A DNA stretch of 64,000 nucleotides from Epiperipatus broadwayi. Lineage: Eukaryota > Onychophora > Udeonychophora > Euonychophora > Peripatidae. The translations under genes were made by a program, and so were the position numbers. The notes under the pieces were generated by a model that did no database searches, had not been told where the DNA came from, and saw only the letters and a program-made list of their open reading frames with translations. Shown piece by piece: positions 37,140 through 47,389 of this stretch. The stretch lies in assembly GCA_028023455.1 (NCBI GenBank), contig JAQFVV010006274.1:3476001-3540000 (forward strand), in the 5' to 3' direction. Numbering within the stretch: position 1 is the stretch's first letter; each line of letters begins with the position of its first letter.

Positions 37140-37960
37140 TGAAATATGCCATCACTAATTTATGACCGACAAAGGTCCAACTTTATTGTTGGGGACCCTT
37201 CCAAATAGGGGTGGAACATCTAGGCATATTATGTAATAGTGAGTGAACTATCAAACCCTTTACCTTCACTAATGTTAATTTATCTTGATCACTAAATGAT
37301 GACATAAGTTTCTCTTGTTTGCTTATGTCTGTCGATTTTGCTTTAACATCCACTTATTCCGGCACAAGTGTATTGTGTTTTCTTATGACTGGAATGTACT
37401 AACTTTAACCTACTTTTTATGTCTCCACGATTGAGCAGTTCACATTCATGAATTATCATATACATACGCATAAGTACAACAAGAATAATGAAACAAAAAA
37501 AAAATGGAATACATATAAAACCCTACCTCCTTCAAAATTTTGTCAAAAATAATGAATAAATTATCCAAAATAACCCCATACTCTGTTGCTGAAACTTTTA
37601 TGAATCTACAGTAGCTAATATACATAAAACACAACTGAGTCTATGTTAGTATTTTGCTGTTTACAATATAAAAATTTACTTTAGAATTAGTTTATAATTC
37701 CCCCTGGGTGGCTATAAATCCGCAACTTTAACCAAAATGGTAAAGTCCATGGGTTGATATTTTTCCATAGCTTCTTGCATGAATCCTCTAAAGTCCACTG
37801 GTTTCTGAATATGCCCTTGGCTAGCTGCTTGGCTTCATACTTTTCTGGAGATGGAATTCCCTTGGCAGACTCTAGGTGCAGCTTGGGAGACAGTTTCTCT
37901 CTGGACAGAAGTCCTTGATTCTCCCTAGCCAGGGAACATTTTCATAGCGTTGTGCAATAA
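37140..37960 (-). pseudogene. Possible retroelement relic
   Basis: Short minus-strand pieces are protein-like: FHPYLEGSPTIK near 37,210-37,170 recalls the segment after gypsy integrases, and VDFRGFMQEAMEKYQPMDFT near 37,790-37,730 is non-random in codon use. They lie in different frames with stops, and no family can be assigned. The region is slightly GC-richer than its flanks. Confidence 0.25.
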
Positions 37961-39907
37961 TACTTTCAATAAAAAATTTAATAATCTAATCCTTGAACAA
38001 AAGCAGATTCTGTAATTTGTACTTTTTTCAGTTTTTTCCCTCTTTGCACTTTTAATTTATTTATTTTTAGAACAGGATTCACATCTTTTTGATCTATTTT
38101 TAGCCAAATTTTGTCACTTCACTTTCTGTCCTTTTCTTCTTTTGGAATTTTTAATAAAAAAAAAGTTCTTGATTAATTAGCGAAATATACAACAGGTAAA
38201 CTCTTACAATATTTTTAATTACAAATCAGTAATTATTTGTGACATTCTCTAATTTTCTCCCCAACCCACCTTTTTTCAAGAATTTCAACAAAAAAAAAAA
38301 CTTAGAATAAAAAACTTATAATTTAAGACAATTAGTTTATCTTAAATTATAATCAATTTAAATAAATTAAAAGAAAATCAAACTTAGAATTCTTATTTCT
38401 TAGTGAGATATTTAAAAAAAACTTAATTGATTTAGTAATAAAATAATACATTATATGTATATATGTTTTGTAAAATTCTACTTATAACTTATGAAATAAC
38501 TATGAAATGAAATATATATATATATATCTTTATAAATGAGATGGCAGAAAATACCATCTTATTATATGTTATTCAAATGTTTTTAGGTTGGTTTTGTGGT
38601 TCTTCACTTACAAAAATGATTCTTAAGTACTTATATTTTAATAAAAAGTATAAATCACATTGTTTTATTACAGAAGACTTTGCTCCTGTATCTCATCCCA
38701 TGCTTAAATGATTGAAATCTTAGATAATAATAAATATAATTCATATCAATTTATTTATTTTATATTATTTTAAAAAACAGAAATTAGAAGTCAATGCCAA
38801 CTTATTAAATAAATGTTCCAAATATGAAATATATTAAGCTCCAGTTTATGTTAAAGTAAACTTTATATGTGTATGTATAAATTGATATATAATTAAGTTA
38901 TCTGTGTTAGATTAATGGATATTCTTAAAAAAAAACAGTAAAGATTAAAAAAAATTAATAATTTTCAAAAGATTCAAAAAGTTAAATTAAAAGCCAATAT
39001 TAAATTATTTGATATGACAAGGAGCATATGAAGAAATGATCAGTGTTTATTAATTGGAAGAAAAGTAACAAAAACTTGGCTAAATAACAGGATCATTATA
39101 TTTATTATCTTGTGATGTGACAGGAATTGTGAGAAATATTAAGAATGTGTTAGAAATGGGAGTAATAAATAATGGTATTTGGTAAAAGAGAATGAATTGT
39201 TGGACCATATTAAGAATTTTATATGTTCATATAGTTAAATAGATGAGAGTAAAGGAAGTAAGGCCAAGATTAAATGTAAATGATAATAAATTTTTATCAT
39301 AGAGGAATCTTTTATTGTTGCTGCTGTCCAATGAGATTAGAACTTAGAAAAAGTCTAGAATAATAAAGTATTCAGTTTGTATTATGTCTCTTTAGGAGTA
39401 AAAACATGGATAATTGAAAAAAATGGGGAAAAGCATTTTGACATTTTTGAAATACAAATGGAAGAAAGATGAGAAAAATTAACTGAAGGGATGAAGTTGG
39501 AATTAGTGAAGTGTTTAAAAATGAAATAGAATCTAGTAAATATATTACTGATAAAATCGAGCAAAAGGAAACTGAATTATGTATTTAGAAGAATTATCTT
39601 GGCAGTTTTAGAATTGTAAATCATTAAAATATAAGCAAGAGGAGAAAGTAGATTATGTTTTAAAAGAAAAGTCATTATATTGACTCAAAAAGAGGGCAAA
39701 AGGATCTGGCAAAATTGATGGTGTTTGTCTCATGCAAAGGGTATTTGATGATTATTTTGATATTTGTTGTATCCTTAATAGTATCTTATTATAAAAATAT
39801 ATTTACAGAGGCAAAACTCTCCATATGATAGCACTGCTCAGTGCTAGTCAGAATAATCAATGGATGCAGGAAGGTTTGTGCATAAAATCCCTATCTAGTG
39901 CCTACTT

Positions 39908-39966
39908 ATCCAATATGTCCATACATGTTTCTAGCTTATGTCTTTCATCAGTGCTCTCAGATCTAG
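39908..39966 (-). ncRNA. Hammerhead motif, left arm of element A
   Basis: Minus strand: CTGATGA, a stem II region AAGACATAAGCTA with weak pairing, GAA, the palindrome ACATGT, cleavage base A, then TGGACATATTGGAT. The CUGAUGA and GAA core and an allowed H17 are intact. Stem I pairing with the preceding GAGAGCA is poorer than in element B. Confidence 0.55.
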
Positions 39967-40152
39967 ATCTTAGGATTTAATACAACCCTCCAGCAGTCAC
40001 CTTTTAACTTATTAGCTAACTAGAAAGCTTTGAGTCCAAAATGAATATTTTTAATTCAAGCTCATTAGCTAATAAGGTAAAAGGCGGCTAATAAAGTAAA
40101 AGGTACCTGCTGGAGGATTGCATTTGATCCTAAGATCTAGGTATCGTGCTCT

Positions 40153-40213
40153 CAGATCCAAGGCTCCCCATTGATGAAAGCCTTAAGCTAGAAACTAATC
40201 TGGGAATATTGTC
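40153..40213 (+). ncRNA. Hammerhead relic, right arm of element A
   Basis: GATCCAAGGCTCCCCA is followed by TTGATGA (C3 changed to T), the stem II region AAGCCTTAAGCTA (AGC/GCT), GAA, ACTAAT, C, then TGGGAATATT. The layout equals the ribozyme of element B, but C3 and the stem III palindrome are damaged, so it is probably inactive. Confidence 0.5.
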
Positions 40214-40815
40214 TAAGTAGGCACTAGATAGTTGATTTGATACACAAACCTTTCTGCATCTATTGATTACTCTGGCTTGCACTGAGTGGCGCTATCATAT
40301 GGAGAGCTTTGCTTCTGTAATCTGCTTGTGTAAGCAGAAAGAATGGTGATCATGTGATGATTATTGTTTTAATATAAATATAATCATCTGATAGTAAATG
40401 TTCTAAAATCACTTAGTGTTATCATTATAGGAGTGATATAAAAGACATAAGTAAGAATGCAGAAATTAATGATTTTTTTTAAAAAAAAAATTGAGTATTC
40501 TATCATAAATAGGTATCAGAATTTTAGAACTTCAAGATAGTTTGTTATTTTTTTAAAACTTTAAACTTAATTAAATAAAGTATACCTAATGCTAATATAC
40601 CTAATGCTAACATAAGTGATAATGTAGTTTATTCTGCTTCAAAAAAAATGTATTAGTTTTTCTGCTTCAAAAAATAAATGTGTTAGTTCATTTACTTATT
40701 TTATTGATAATTTAATAAACAGAGAAAAACTCTCCATACAGTATTGCCACCTGTGCTAAACAGAGTAATCAATGGATGCCAGCTTGTGCATAAAATACCT
40801 ATCCAATGCCTACTC

Positions 40816-40874
40816 ATCCAATATCCCCAGACTAGTTTCTGGCTTGTGGCCTTCGTCAGTGAGGAGCTTTGGAT
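40816..40874 (-). ncRNA. Hammerhead ribozyme, left arm of element B
   Basis: This is the minus-strand twin of the motif at 41,272, with the same core: CTGACGA, stem II GGC/GCC closed by an A-A mismatch, GAA, ACTAGT, C, and stem I TCCTCA/TGGGGA plus ATCC/GGAT. It lies in the inverted arm, so transcripts of either strand contain one ribozyme. Confidence 0.68.
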
Positions 40875-41271
40875 CTGAGAGCACTGCATCTAGATCTTAG
40901 GATCTAATGCAACCCTCTAGCAACCACCTTTTATCTCTACTTAACTACAAAACTATGAGAATGAAATTGAAAACACAAAAAATATTTTCAATCTAAGCTC
41001 AATAGCTTATATAGTTATATGGGTCTGAACTCAGTTCAGCACCCATACATTTTGGTGTCTTTGGCTCTTTTACAAACATAGCCACCACTATCCTATTAGG
41101 CAGGATTGGTGTTAAACCATTAAGCATATGACTATATAAGCTATTGAGCTTAGATTGAAAATATTTTATTGTGTTTTCAATTTCATTCTCATAGTTTTGT
41201 AGTTAAGTAGAGATAAAAGGTGGTTGCTAGAGGGTTGCATTAGATCCTAAGATCTAGATGCAGTGCTCTCA

Positions 41272-41331
41272 GATCCAAAGCTCCTCACTGACGAAGGCCA
41301 CAAGCCAGAAACTAGTCTGGGGATATTGGAT
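41272..41331 (+). ncRNA. Hammerhead ribozyme, right arm of element B
   Basis: GATCCAAAGCTCCTCA precedes CTGACGA (41,288-41,294). Then come A-GGC-CACAA-GCC-A as stem II, GAA (41,308-41,310), the palindrome ACTAGT (41,311-41,316), cleavage base C at 41,317 and TGGGGATATTGGAT. Stem I pairs TCCTCA/TGGGGA, then an internal loop, then ATCCAA/TTGGAT with a bulged A. The core is complete. The A-A closure of stem II in place of G-C may lower activity. Confidence 0.7.
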
Positions 41332-42635
41332 GAGTAGGCATTGGATAGGGATTTTATGCACAAGCCTTCTGGCATCCATTGATTACTCTGTTTAGCACAG
41401 GTGGCAATACTGTATGGAGAGTTTTGCTCTGTTTATTAACAATTAATGTGCTAGTATAGGAAATGTGATCATGTGATGCTTAATGATAATTTAATAAGTA
41501 ATGTTTTAGTTTGAGTTTATAACACACTAAATAATTTTACTTCTATTAACATTTGAGTATTGAAATGAGAATAAACAAATCATTTTTAAACAGTTTCATA
41601 GTAAGAACTTTTCATTTCAAGAATGAATCAAAAGGGAATAAAACCAGAATGATATAATTGAAACTTATTTAAAAAAAAAAAATAGAAAATATTTTAGAGC
41701 AATTTGTATACATTACAGATTATTGTATTAGAAATATTTTTATAAAATATACCTTTAGTGAGGACAATTGGTTCTCCAAATCTCATCATCAAACAAGCAT
41801 ATCATATAAAGAACAAGTAATTATAATGGTTTTTATTGGAGGGATTTGTCTAGTTACTCGAACTAAAAATTACACTATATGTTGTGAACAAAGAACTTAA
41901 TCTAACATATATAATAATTTTAAAAACACCCTTAATATACATTATAGGCTTGTATAAATTGTATGATTTGTATTATGCAAATATACACTTAAAATATGTA
42001 TGTATATATGATAATCCAACTTAAATCTATGTAAAAAAAATTAGCTTAAATTTCTTCCTTTTGTGGTACCATCCATCAGTCATAATTATCTAGTTTTCTG
42101 AGTCATCAATTGTTCATTCTAAGGTTGATCATTATATTCTAAATGCTTTGAACTTGGGTTTTTTTTTTTTGTGTTTGTTTGTTTTTGGAGGAGTGCACTA
42201 GATGTTGATGGCTGATGATCTCTGGTAAAAAAAATTCGAATGAATAGTTAATGTACTTTTTGGATTTTCTTTTCATATGGGATGGTGTGATTTCATGCTT
42301 TTGGAAAGTTTTGATTCACCTAGATGGTTAGAACACGTTTTCTTTTGTCTTTGTTTTTATAAGTAGTGCTGATGGTAAACATGAGAAAACCTGTAAAACA
42401 TGTCACAATTTTCTTCTTTCCACTTGACATATGATATCCATTTCGATTTCTAAGACTCTGGGATTTTTTTTTTTTATTCATGGTCATATTAGTTGCTGCC
42501 ATGATTTTAGTTGTAAATTTATGTAGTTTTACACTTTTAAGCATAATTTTTTGGGGGAAAAAACATCTTTAACTGTCCAGAAGGGCAGCAAAATAGATGA
42601 GAAAGTGAAACTAAATTAGCAGTTAACAACTTTGG

Positions 42636-44074
42636 TAGTTTTCTATTCTATCGTGTAAGCCGCTTGATGGCACAATTTATATGCAAAAGCACAAATATGC
42701 CATATATGTGGCCACCACCTTATAGGCCTATATATCTTTACTAAAAAGCACAGAAAGAAGCCATGTAATATGCAGCAGCCGGCAGCCACAGATGATAGTG
42801 TTCAATTTCTATGCTATAAAGTACAGAAAAGATGCTGTTTAGTGGTGGCTGACCTGTTTTAGTGTTATGCACTTTATCCCAATGCTCATATTTCACTGTT
42901 CACTACAGTATCGTGTGAGGGTGTCTGGACTTTAGCCTGCCACAGCTCTTCAAAAATGCATGTCAAAGGAATTAACTTACAAATGATTCAACCTACTATT
43001 ACCTCCTAACAATTGTCCACCCATCGCCACACTTTCCTACTCAACGTGGAACCTTCAAATCAATTTGGAAAGGGGAGGTCCAAGCAAGATTTAGACCAGC
43101 TCACATGAATAGTCACATTTTTGCAAGAACACGTCTGTGACAAAAAAAAATGGCTGACAAGTCGAACTTGGTCCAACTGCCATCCACAGAAACCGGCCTG
43201 CACGGGAATTTAGTAATTCTACTGGAATAAAATTTTTGCAGTAAAGTAGGTCAATTGATAAAGTTTTAATTCTTGCAGATGTGAAAAAGGAATAGCCCTC
43301 TGGCCTACATTGCAGGACTAAGATTTAACTTTTCGGGGTGACTTGAGAGTTCCACTGGGTTTTGAAATTTGTTGGTAGTGTCAAATTGTTCTCGACTAAA
43401 TTACAGAAATTGATGAAGGAAATTGGAATGAATTACATTAAGCCTTCGGACAGAAAAAAAAAAAACAAGGATGTATGAGTGTGAACATTCTCGTACTTCT
43501 ATCCAGAGTAACCAAAAGTAATTGTCCAAATACTGAATCCATTGATTAATTAATCTTGAAATACCCAACCAAAAAGATGTAATAAAAAAATTTTTTAAAA
43601 AAGCCGATACAGTTGGACTTTATTAATCGTTCTTAATAGGTGTGCCATTAAGATCCATACACATATTATCTTTCAATGATAGTTATTGTAAGAAATCAAT
43701 CAATAAATAAAATTAATAATTTTTTTTTTTTAAAACTTTTTTAAAAATGACCCGAAAAAGTAAAAGACAGTTCAGTAATTAAAGCATTATCAGCATCATT
43801 TTTTGGCTACCACAATGTAGTTTGATGTTTACGGGGAGGGGGGTAGGAAGGTTTTGCCACGTGGGCAATTTTATTAGAATAGAATATTTGCAATAACGTA
43901 TGTTTACGTAAAATTGTTCCAGTAAATGTTATAAAGGAAATTAATGAATTATGTTACCCGCACGATTTCTATATTCTTTCACAAAAAACGGGGTGGTCCC
44001 GCTAGCGTTATATGTATGTGTTTTTGTTTAGCATCAATGCCATCAAGCGGCTGACACAACAGAATAGAAAACTA
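42636..44074. mobile_element. Non-autonomous DNA transposon with 37-bp terminal inverted repeats
   Basis: The left end TAGTTTTCTATTCT.T.GTGT.AGCCGCTTGATGGCA is mirrored at 44,038-44,074 with three differences. The interior is 1.4 kb, GC-richer than its flanks from 42,900 to 43,400. A 26-codon reading frame from ATG at 43,150 (starting MADKSNLVQLPSTET) is too short to interpret. Target duplication is not evident beyond a possible TA. The superfamily is unknown. Confidence 0.7.
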
Positions 44075-45284
44075 CTACAATTTTTTATGTTCTTCCACAC
44101 AATTGTTTCTTATTGAGCTGGAAAAAAACTATATTGAAGTTTTTTTTAATTTACACTACTATATTACATTACTTATATGAAATTGTTTAGAATTTTAAAA
44201 AAAAAGTTTAATAACAATTTATTTAATTGATTATAAAGATTTGTTATTTATCATTAGTGTAAGAATAGCAAAAGTAGCATGCTGTCCATTATCAAAACTT
44301 AATCACAGTTAATATCAAAAAAAATACTCTGACTTAATAAAAAAATATATCTAATACATTGTGTTTGAATACTGTAATCAATATTTAAGGCTTTTTTGTT
44401 TTACAATATGTACTATGTAAACAAGACATTTATTTTTTTATATAGCGTGATGTTTTGCTAATCTAAACAAACAGCACTTTATATACGAATACTCTATCTG
44501 TCACATTTTTTTTTGTTCATGAGATGTTGCATTTTACTGAATGTGGTAGCCATTTTTTTTTGGAAATAACTTAAATTTCTTTAGATTAGTATAAGTGAAG
44601 TCAGAGATACAAACTGTTTAAATAAATATTAAAGGTACGAATCTTTTTCAGTTTATTTGTTTTGCATTTTTATTATGCAAAATTTATTATGAAATGCATA
44701 ATGTACACAATTTTGTTCACATTTTTTTAAAACTGAAAATACAGTAGCAATACAATTGTAATAATGTTTGCAAATCTGATACAAAATATGAGATATTTTT
44801 AAATCAAGCAAGTAGATTAAGTGATACTTTTAATTTAGATTTAATAATTTTTGATCATACAATGTTCATTATTATGAAATCTTTTTTTTAAAATAACAAT
44901 TATGATAACTAAATTACAATACAGTGATCATAATTTTTAATTGCAAGCAAAGTATTGTTAGTAAAAATTTTAATCCATAAAAGTAAATAGAGTACAGTTT
45001 TTAAACTAATGTACACATTTTCAAATAATATTGTATTAATATATTTGGTCGTTGTACATCAATAAAATATGATTTTGATCATTTATTGTTTTTTTTTTTT
45101 GGTTTTGTAATTATTAATGACGAAAGTATTTACTTTGGATATACGTTTATGAAGTACTAATGGGTTTGTAAGAATGCTGGATGAAAATTAAATACTGTAC
45201 TGTACATTTGTTAATCGTATTTTTAGCTTATAACCAAAGTGTTATATACAGCATAAATATTGTGTACTATATTATGTATAAACT

Positions 45285-46605
45285 CTGTACACCTGGATCT
45301 CATTTTACGCGGATTTATTTAACACGATATTGAAGTTACACGATTCATGTTTCTTCGGAAGTCAAACTCCGATAATGTGCTATTACTTTAAATAATAAAT
45401 TTCGCACACTTACGTTATATTGAAAGTAATAGCACATTATTGGAATTCGACTTTCATCTTAGTAATTTCAATATTTTCAGTGCTTTATAATAGTAAGATT
45501 TTATGCAATAATGAAATTAAAATCATGATTTTCACATTTTATGTATACACACATTAAATTTTACAAGATTATAATGTAAATTTGTTCAAACATTGTGTGT
45601 GTTAATTTTGCATTTTAAATCACATTCTGTTTTTGCTTTTTAAAAAAGAACGTAATCAATTATTAATCATTTAGTGTCCGCAAGTTTATTTTTAAAAGGT
45701 GAATAATAATAGCAGTGGGCACAATTAAAAATTAAAATCTGATTTTTAATTGTAATTAACAATTTAAAAATTATTTAAGGCGACCTGAAATTAATGTGAT
45801 GTGAAACGAAATTTGATTTTTAAACGGAATTGAAAATTAAAAAATTAAAGACAAAAATAAGAATTTAATTTTTAGTTGTTGGTTTTAATTAAATTTTTCC
45901 CAGCAGTGTAGAAAAAGATAATGAAACAGAAGTGGAACCTGTTCCTTTCACTGCAAAAATGATTCGAGAAGGTCTTCAATTTTTTAATCAGTTGGCAAAT
46001 TATTTTCTTATTAATGACACTAATCACGAACGTGCTCTTAAATTCCAATGAGAGCTAAATGGTTGTATGTCTGGATATTGCGAGCTTCATAAACAATTAA
46101 TAAAATCATCGTCTCAAAGATTAATTACTAATTACATTGTCACCAGAAAACCATTAACACAACATGAGAGTGAAGTTGGCGCTAGTTGTATTTCCTCTTG
46201 TGAAGAATCTGATTTTTTACCAGTTTGCAAACGAATCTGTTTATCGGCAAATAGCGATAATAATTAAAACATGTATAAAAAATGTAAATTACTGTACTGT
46301 AAATTATGCATAAAAATATATTGTTTTGAATAGAATTAAATATTATAGTTAAAAAAAGTTTGTCTTGTATCAATTTTTTTCAAATTTGAAATTTTTTATT
46401 AGTCATATTTTATTTTCTTATTTTTTTTTTTGTGCGAATTTTAAAGTAATTTTACGTTGGTGCTTTGCTTTTATGCGATTTTTGAAAAATCACAGTCTGT
46501 ATCCCACCTTTTTCAAGGTAAGTTACGTCTATTTTTGTGCGATTTTTTTTGCGCGTGTTTTCTGAGGAACCTATCTATCGCGTAAAACAAGACCCAGGTG
46601 TACTG
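45285..46605 (+). mobile_element. Tigger/pogo-like DNA transposon, internally deleted
   Basis: The ends GTACACCTGGATCTCATTTTACGCG (complementary to 46,579-46,603) form a terminal inverted repeat of about 25 bp with a few mismatches, resembling Tigger ends (ACCTCGTTTTAT-type). At the right, TA at 46,606 follows the CAGTACACC end, as expected for TA target sites. At 1.3 kb it is far shorter than a full Tigger, and only the last part of the transposase remains. An internal hairpin (45,357-45,390 with 45,420-45,453) lies near the left end. Confidence 0.82.
45908..46267 (+). pseudogene. C-terminal end of Tigger/pogo transposase (CENP-B-like), degenerate
   Basis: About 119 codons in one frame with a single internal TGA at 46,049. 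The acidic start (EKDNETEVEPVPF) leads to a helical segment MIREGLQFFNQLANYFL, then CELHKQLIKSSSQRLITNYI. Tigger and jerky transposases end with the same pattern: a helix with paired F/L residues, then a QT.ITDYF-type tail. This is the part after the DDE catalytic domain, so no catalytic residue is present. It cannot act as a transposase. Confidence 0.75.
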
Positions 46606-46788
46606 TACAATTTCAGCATGAAAGTCACTATTTTGTTTTTGGATGACATGGCATTAATAATTAACTATTCTATAGATCATTAGTCTTATAAAATAGCTAT
46701 CAAAAAAAAGTTTTGAAATTTTTTTTATGATCATTATAATGAATTATTGTTTGTAAATCAAAACAGTGAGTACAAATTGATGATGATC

Positions 46789-47381
46789 TAGGGTGACCAG
46801 GCTGGTTCGTTCAAAAATCGAGGCATAACGACCAATCATTTTGACAGTATTGTGTCCTTTTTTTATAAAACTCCATTCCTGTGTATATTTATAGTTGTAA
46901 GTACACTTCCTCTTTGGCATGTTGTCTATTGTTTAGGGTTATTAATATTTCTATTAATTTTATCACTACAGAAAATTAATATCAACAGAGAACTAGTAAA
47001 ACTACACTGTTAATCAAAGCAGGTGCAAGTACAGTTCAAATTTTAGCCTATAAAAATCCAACTGCAAATGCTCCAAGGTAAGGTTGGACATGAGAATGCA
47101 TCTAGCTTGAGAACCCGGCTTTATAACATAATAGCGATCTTTGTTTTGATGTTGGAATTTGTCTGAAGTTTTTATAATATTACTGTAGAGACTGAAATGG
47201 ACAGAGAAGGCCAAAAAACTATCATTTTTGCAATGAATTATTTATGTAAGACAAATAATAATTATGAGTATTTGAAAATCAGGACATACAACAGTCTCAA
47301 AAAGAAATTTTGGGGCCACTGGGACATGTAATCAAAAATAGGGACAAATCCCCCAAAAATCGGGATGTGTGGGTCACCCTA
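46789..47381. mobile_element. hAT-type MITE with perfect 8-bp target duplication
   Basis: TAGGGTGACC at the left and GGTCACCCTA at the right are exact inverted repeats. Both sides are flanked by TGATGATC (46,781-46,788 and 47,382-47,389), an exact 8-bp target duplication, which is the hAT signature. Length is 593 bp with no transposase. The inner right end has GGGACA...GGGACAAATCCCCCAAAAATCGGGA, typical of widespread GGGTGACC-type hAT MITEs. Confidence 0.92.
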
Positions 47382-47389
47382 TGATGATC

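Larger units (their letters stand above)
39803..40320. mobile_element. Foldback element A with hammerhead motifs in both arms
   Basis: The left end TTACAGAGGCAAAACTCTCC is mirrored by GGAGAGCTTTGCTTCTGTAA at the right end. The arms are about 200 bp with scattered mismatches, so this copy is older than element B. Each arm has a hammerhead-like core (minus strand left, plus strand right). It is flanked on the right by TGCTTGTGTAAGCAGAAAGAATGGTGATCATGTGA, also seen inverted near 30,294, so the full element may be somewhat longer. No coding sequence. Confidence 0.75.
40712..41439. mobile_element. Foldback element B: near-perfect palindrome with a hammerhead in each arm
   Basis: Left arm 40,712-41,018 and right arm 41,133-41,439 are complementary over about 305 bp, with only a handful of differences by eye (for example an AAG insertion and AAAA/TAAAA length changes). 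The spacer is about 114 bases. The tips read TTAATAAACAGAG. Each arm carries a hammerhead, divergently oriented. The family has decayed relatives at 30.3, 30.6, 39.8 and 50.9 kb. No protein is encoded, so any mobility would need proteins from elsewhere. The shared stem I half TCCTCA/TGGGGA with the ribozyme at 1,755 suggests derivation from Penelope-like terminal repeats. Confidence 0.85.
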
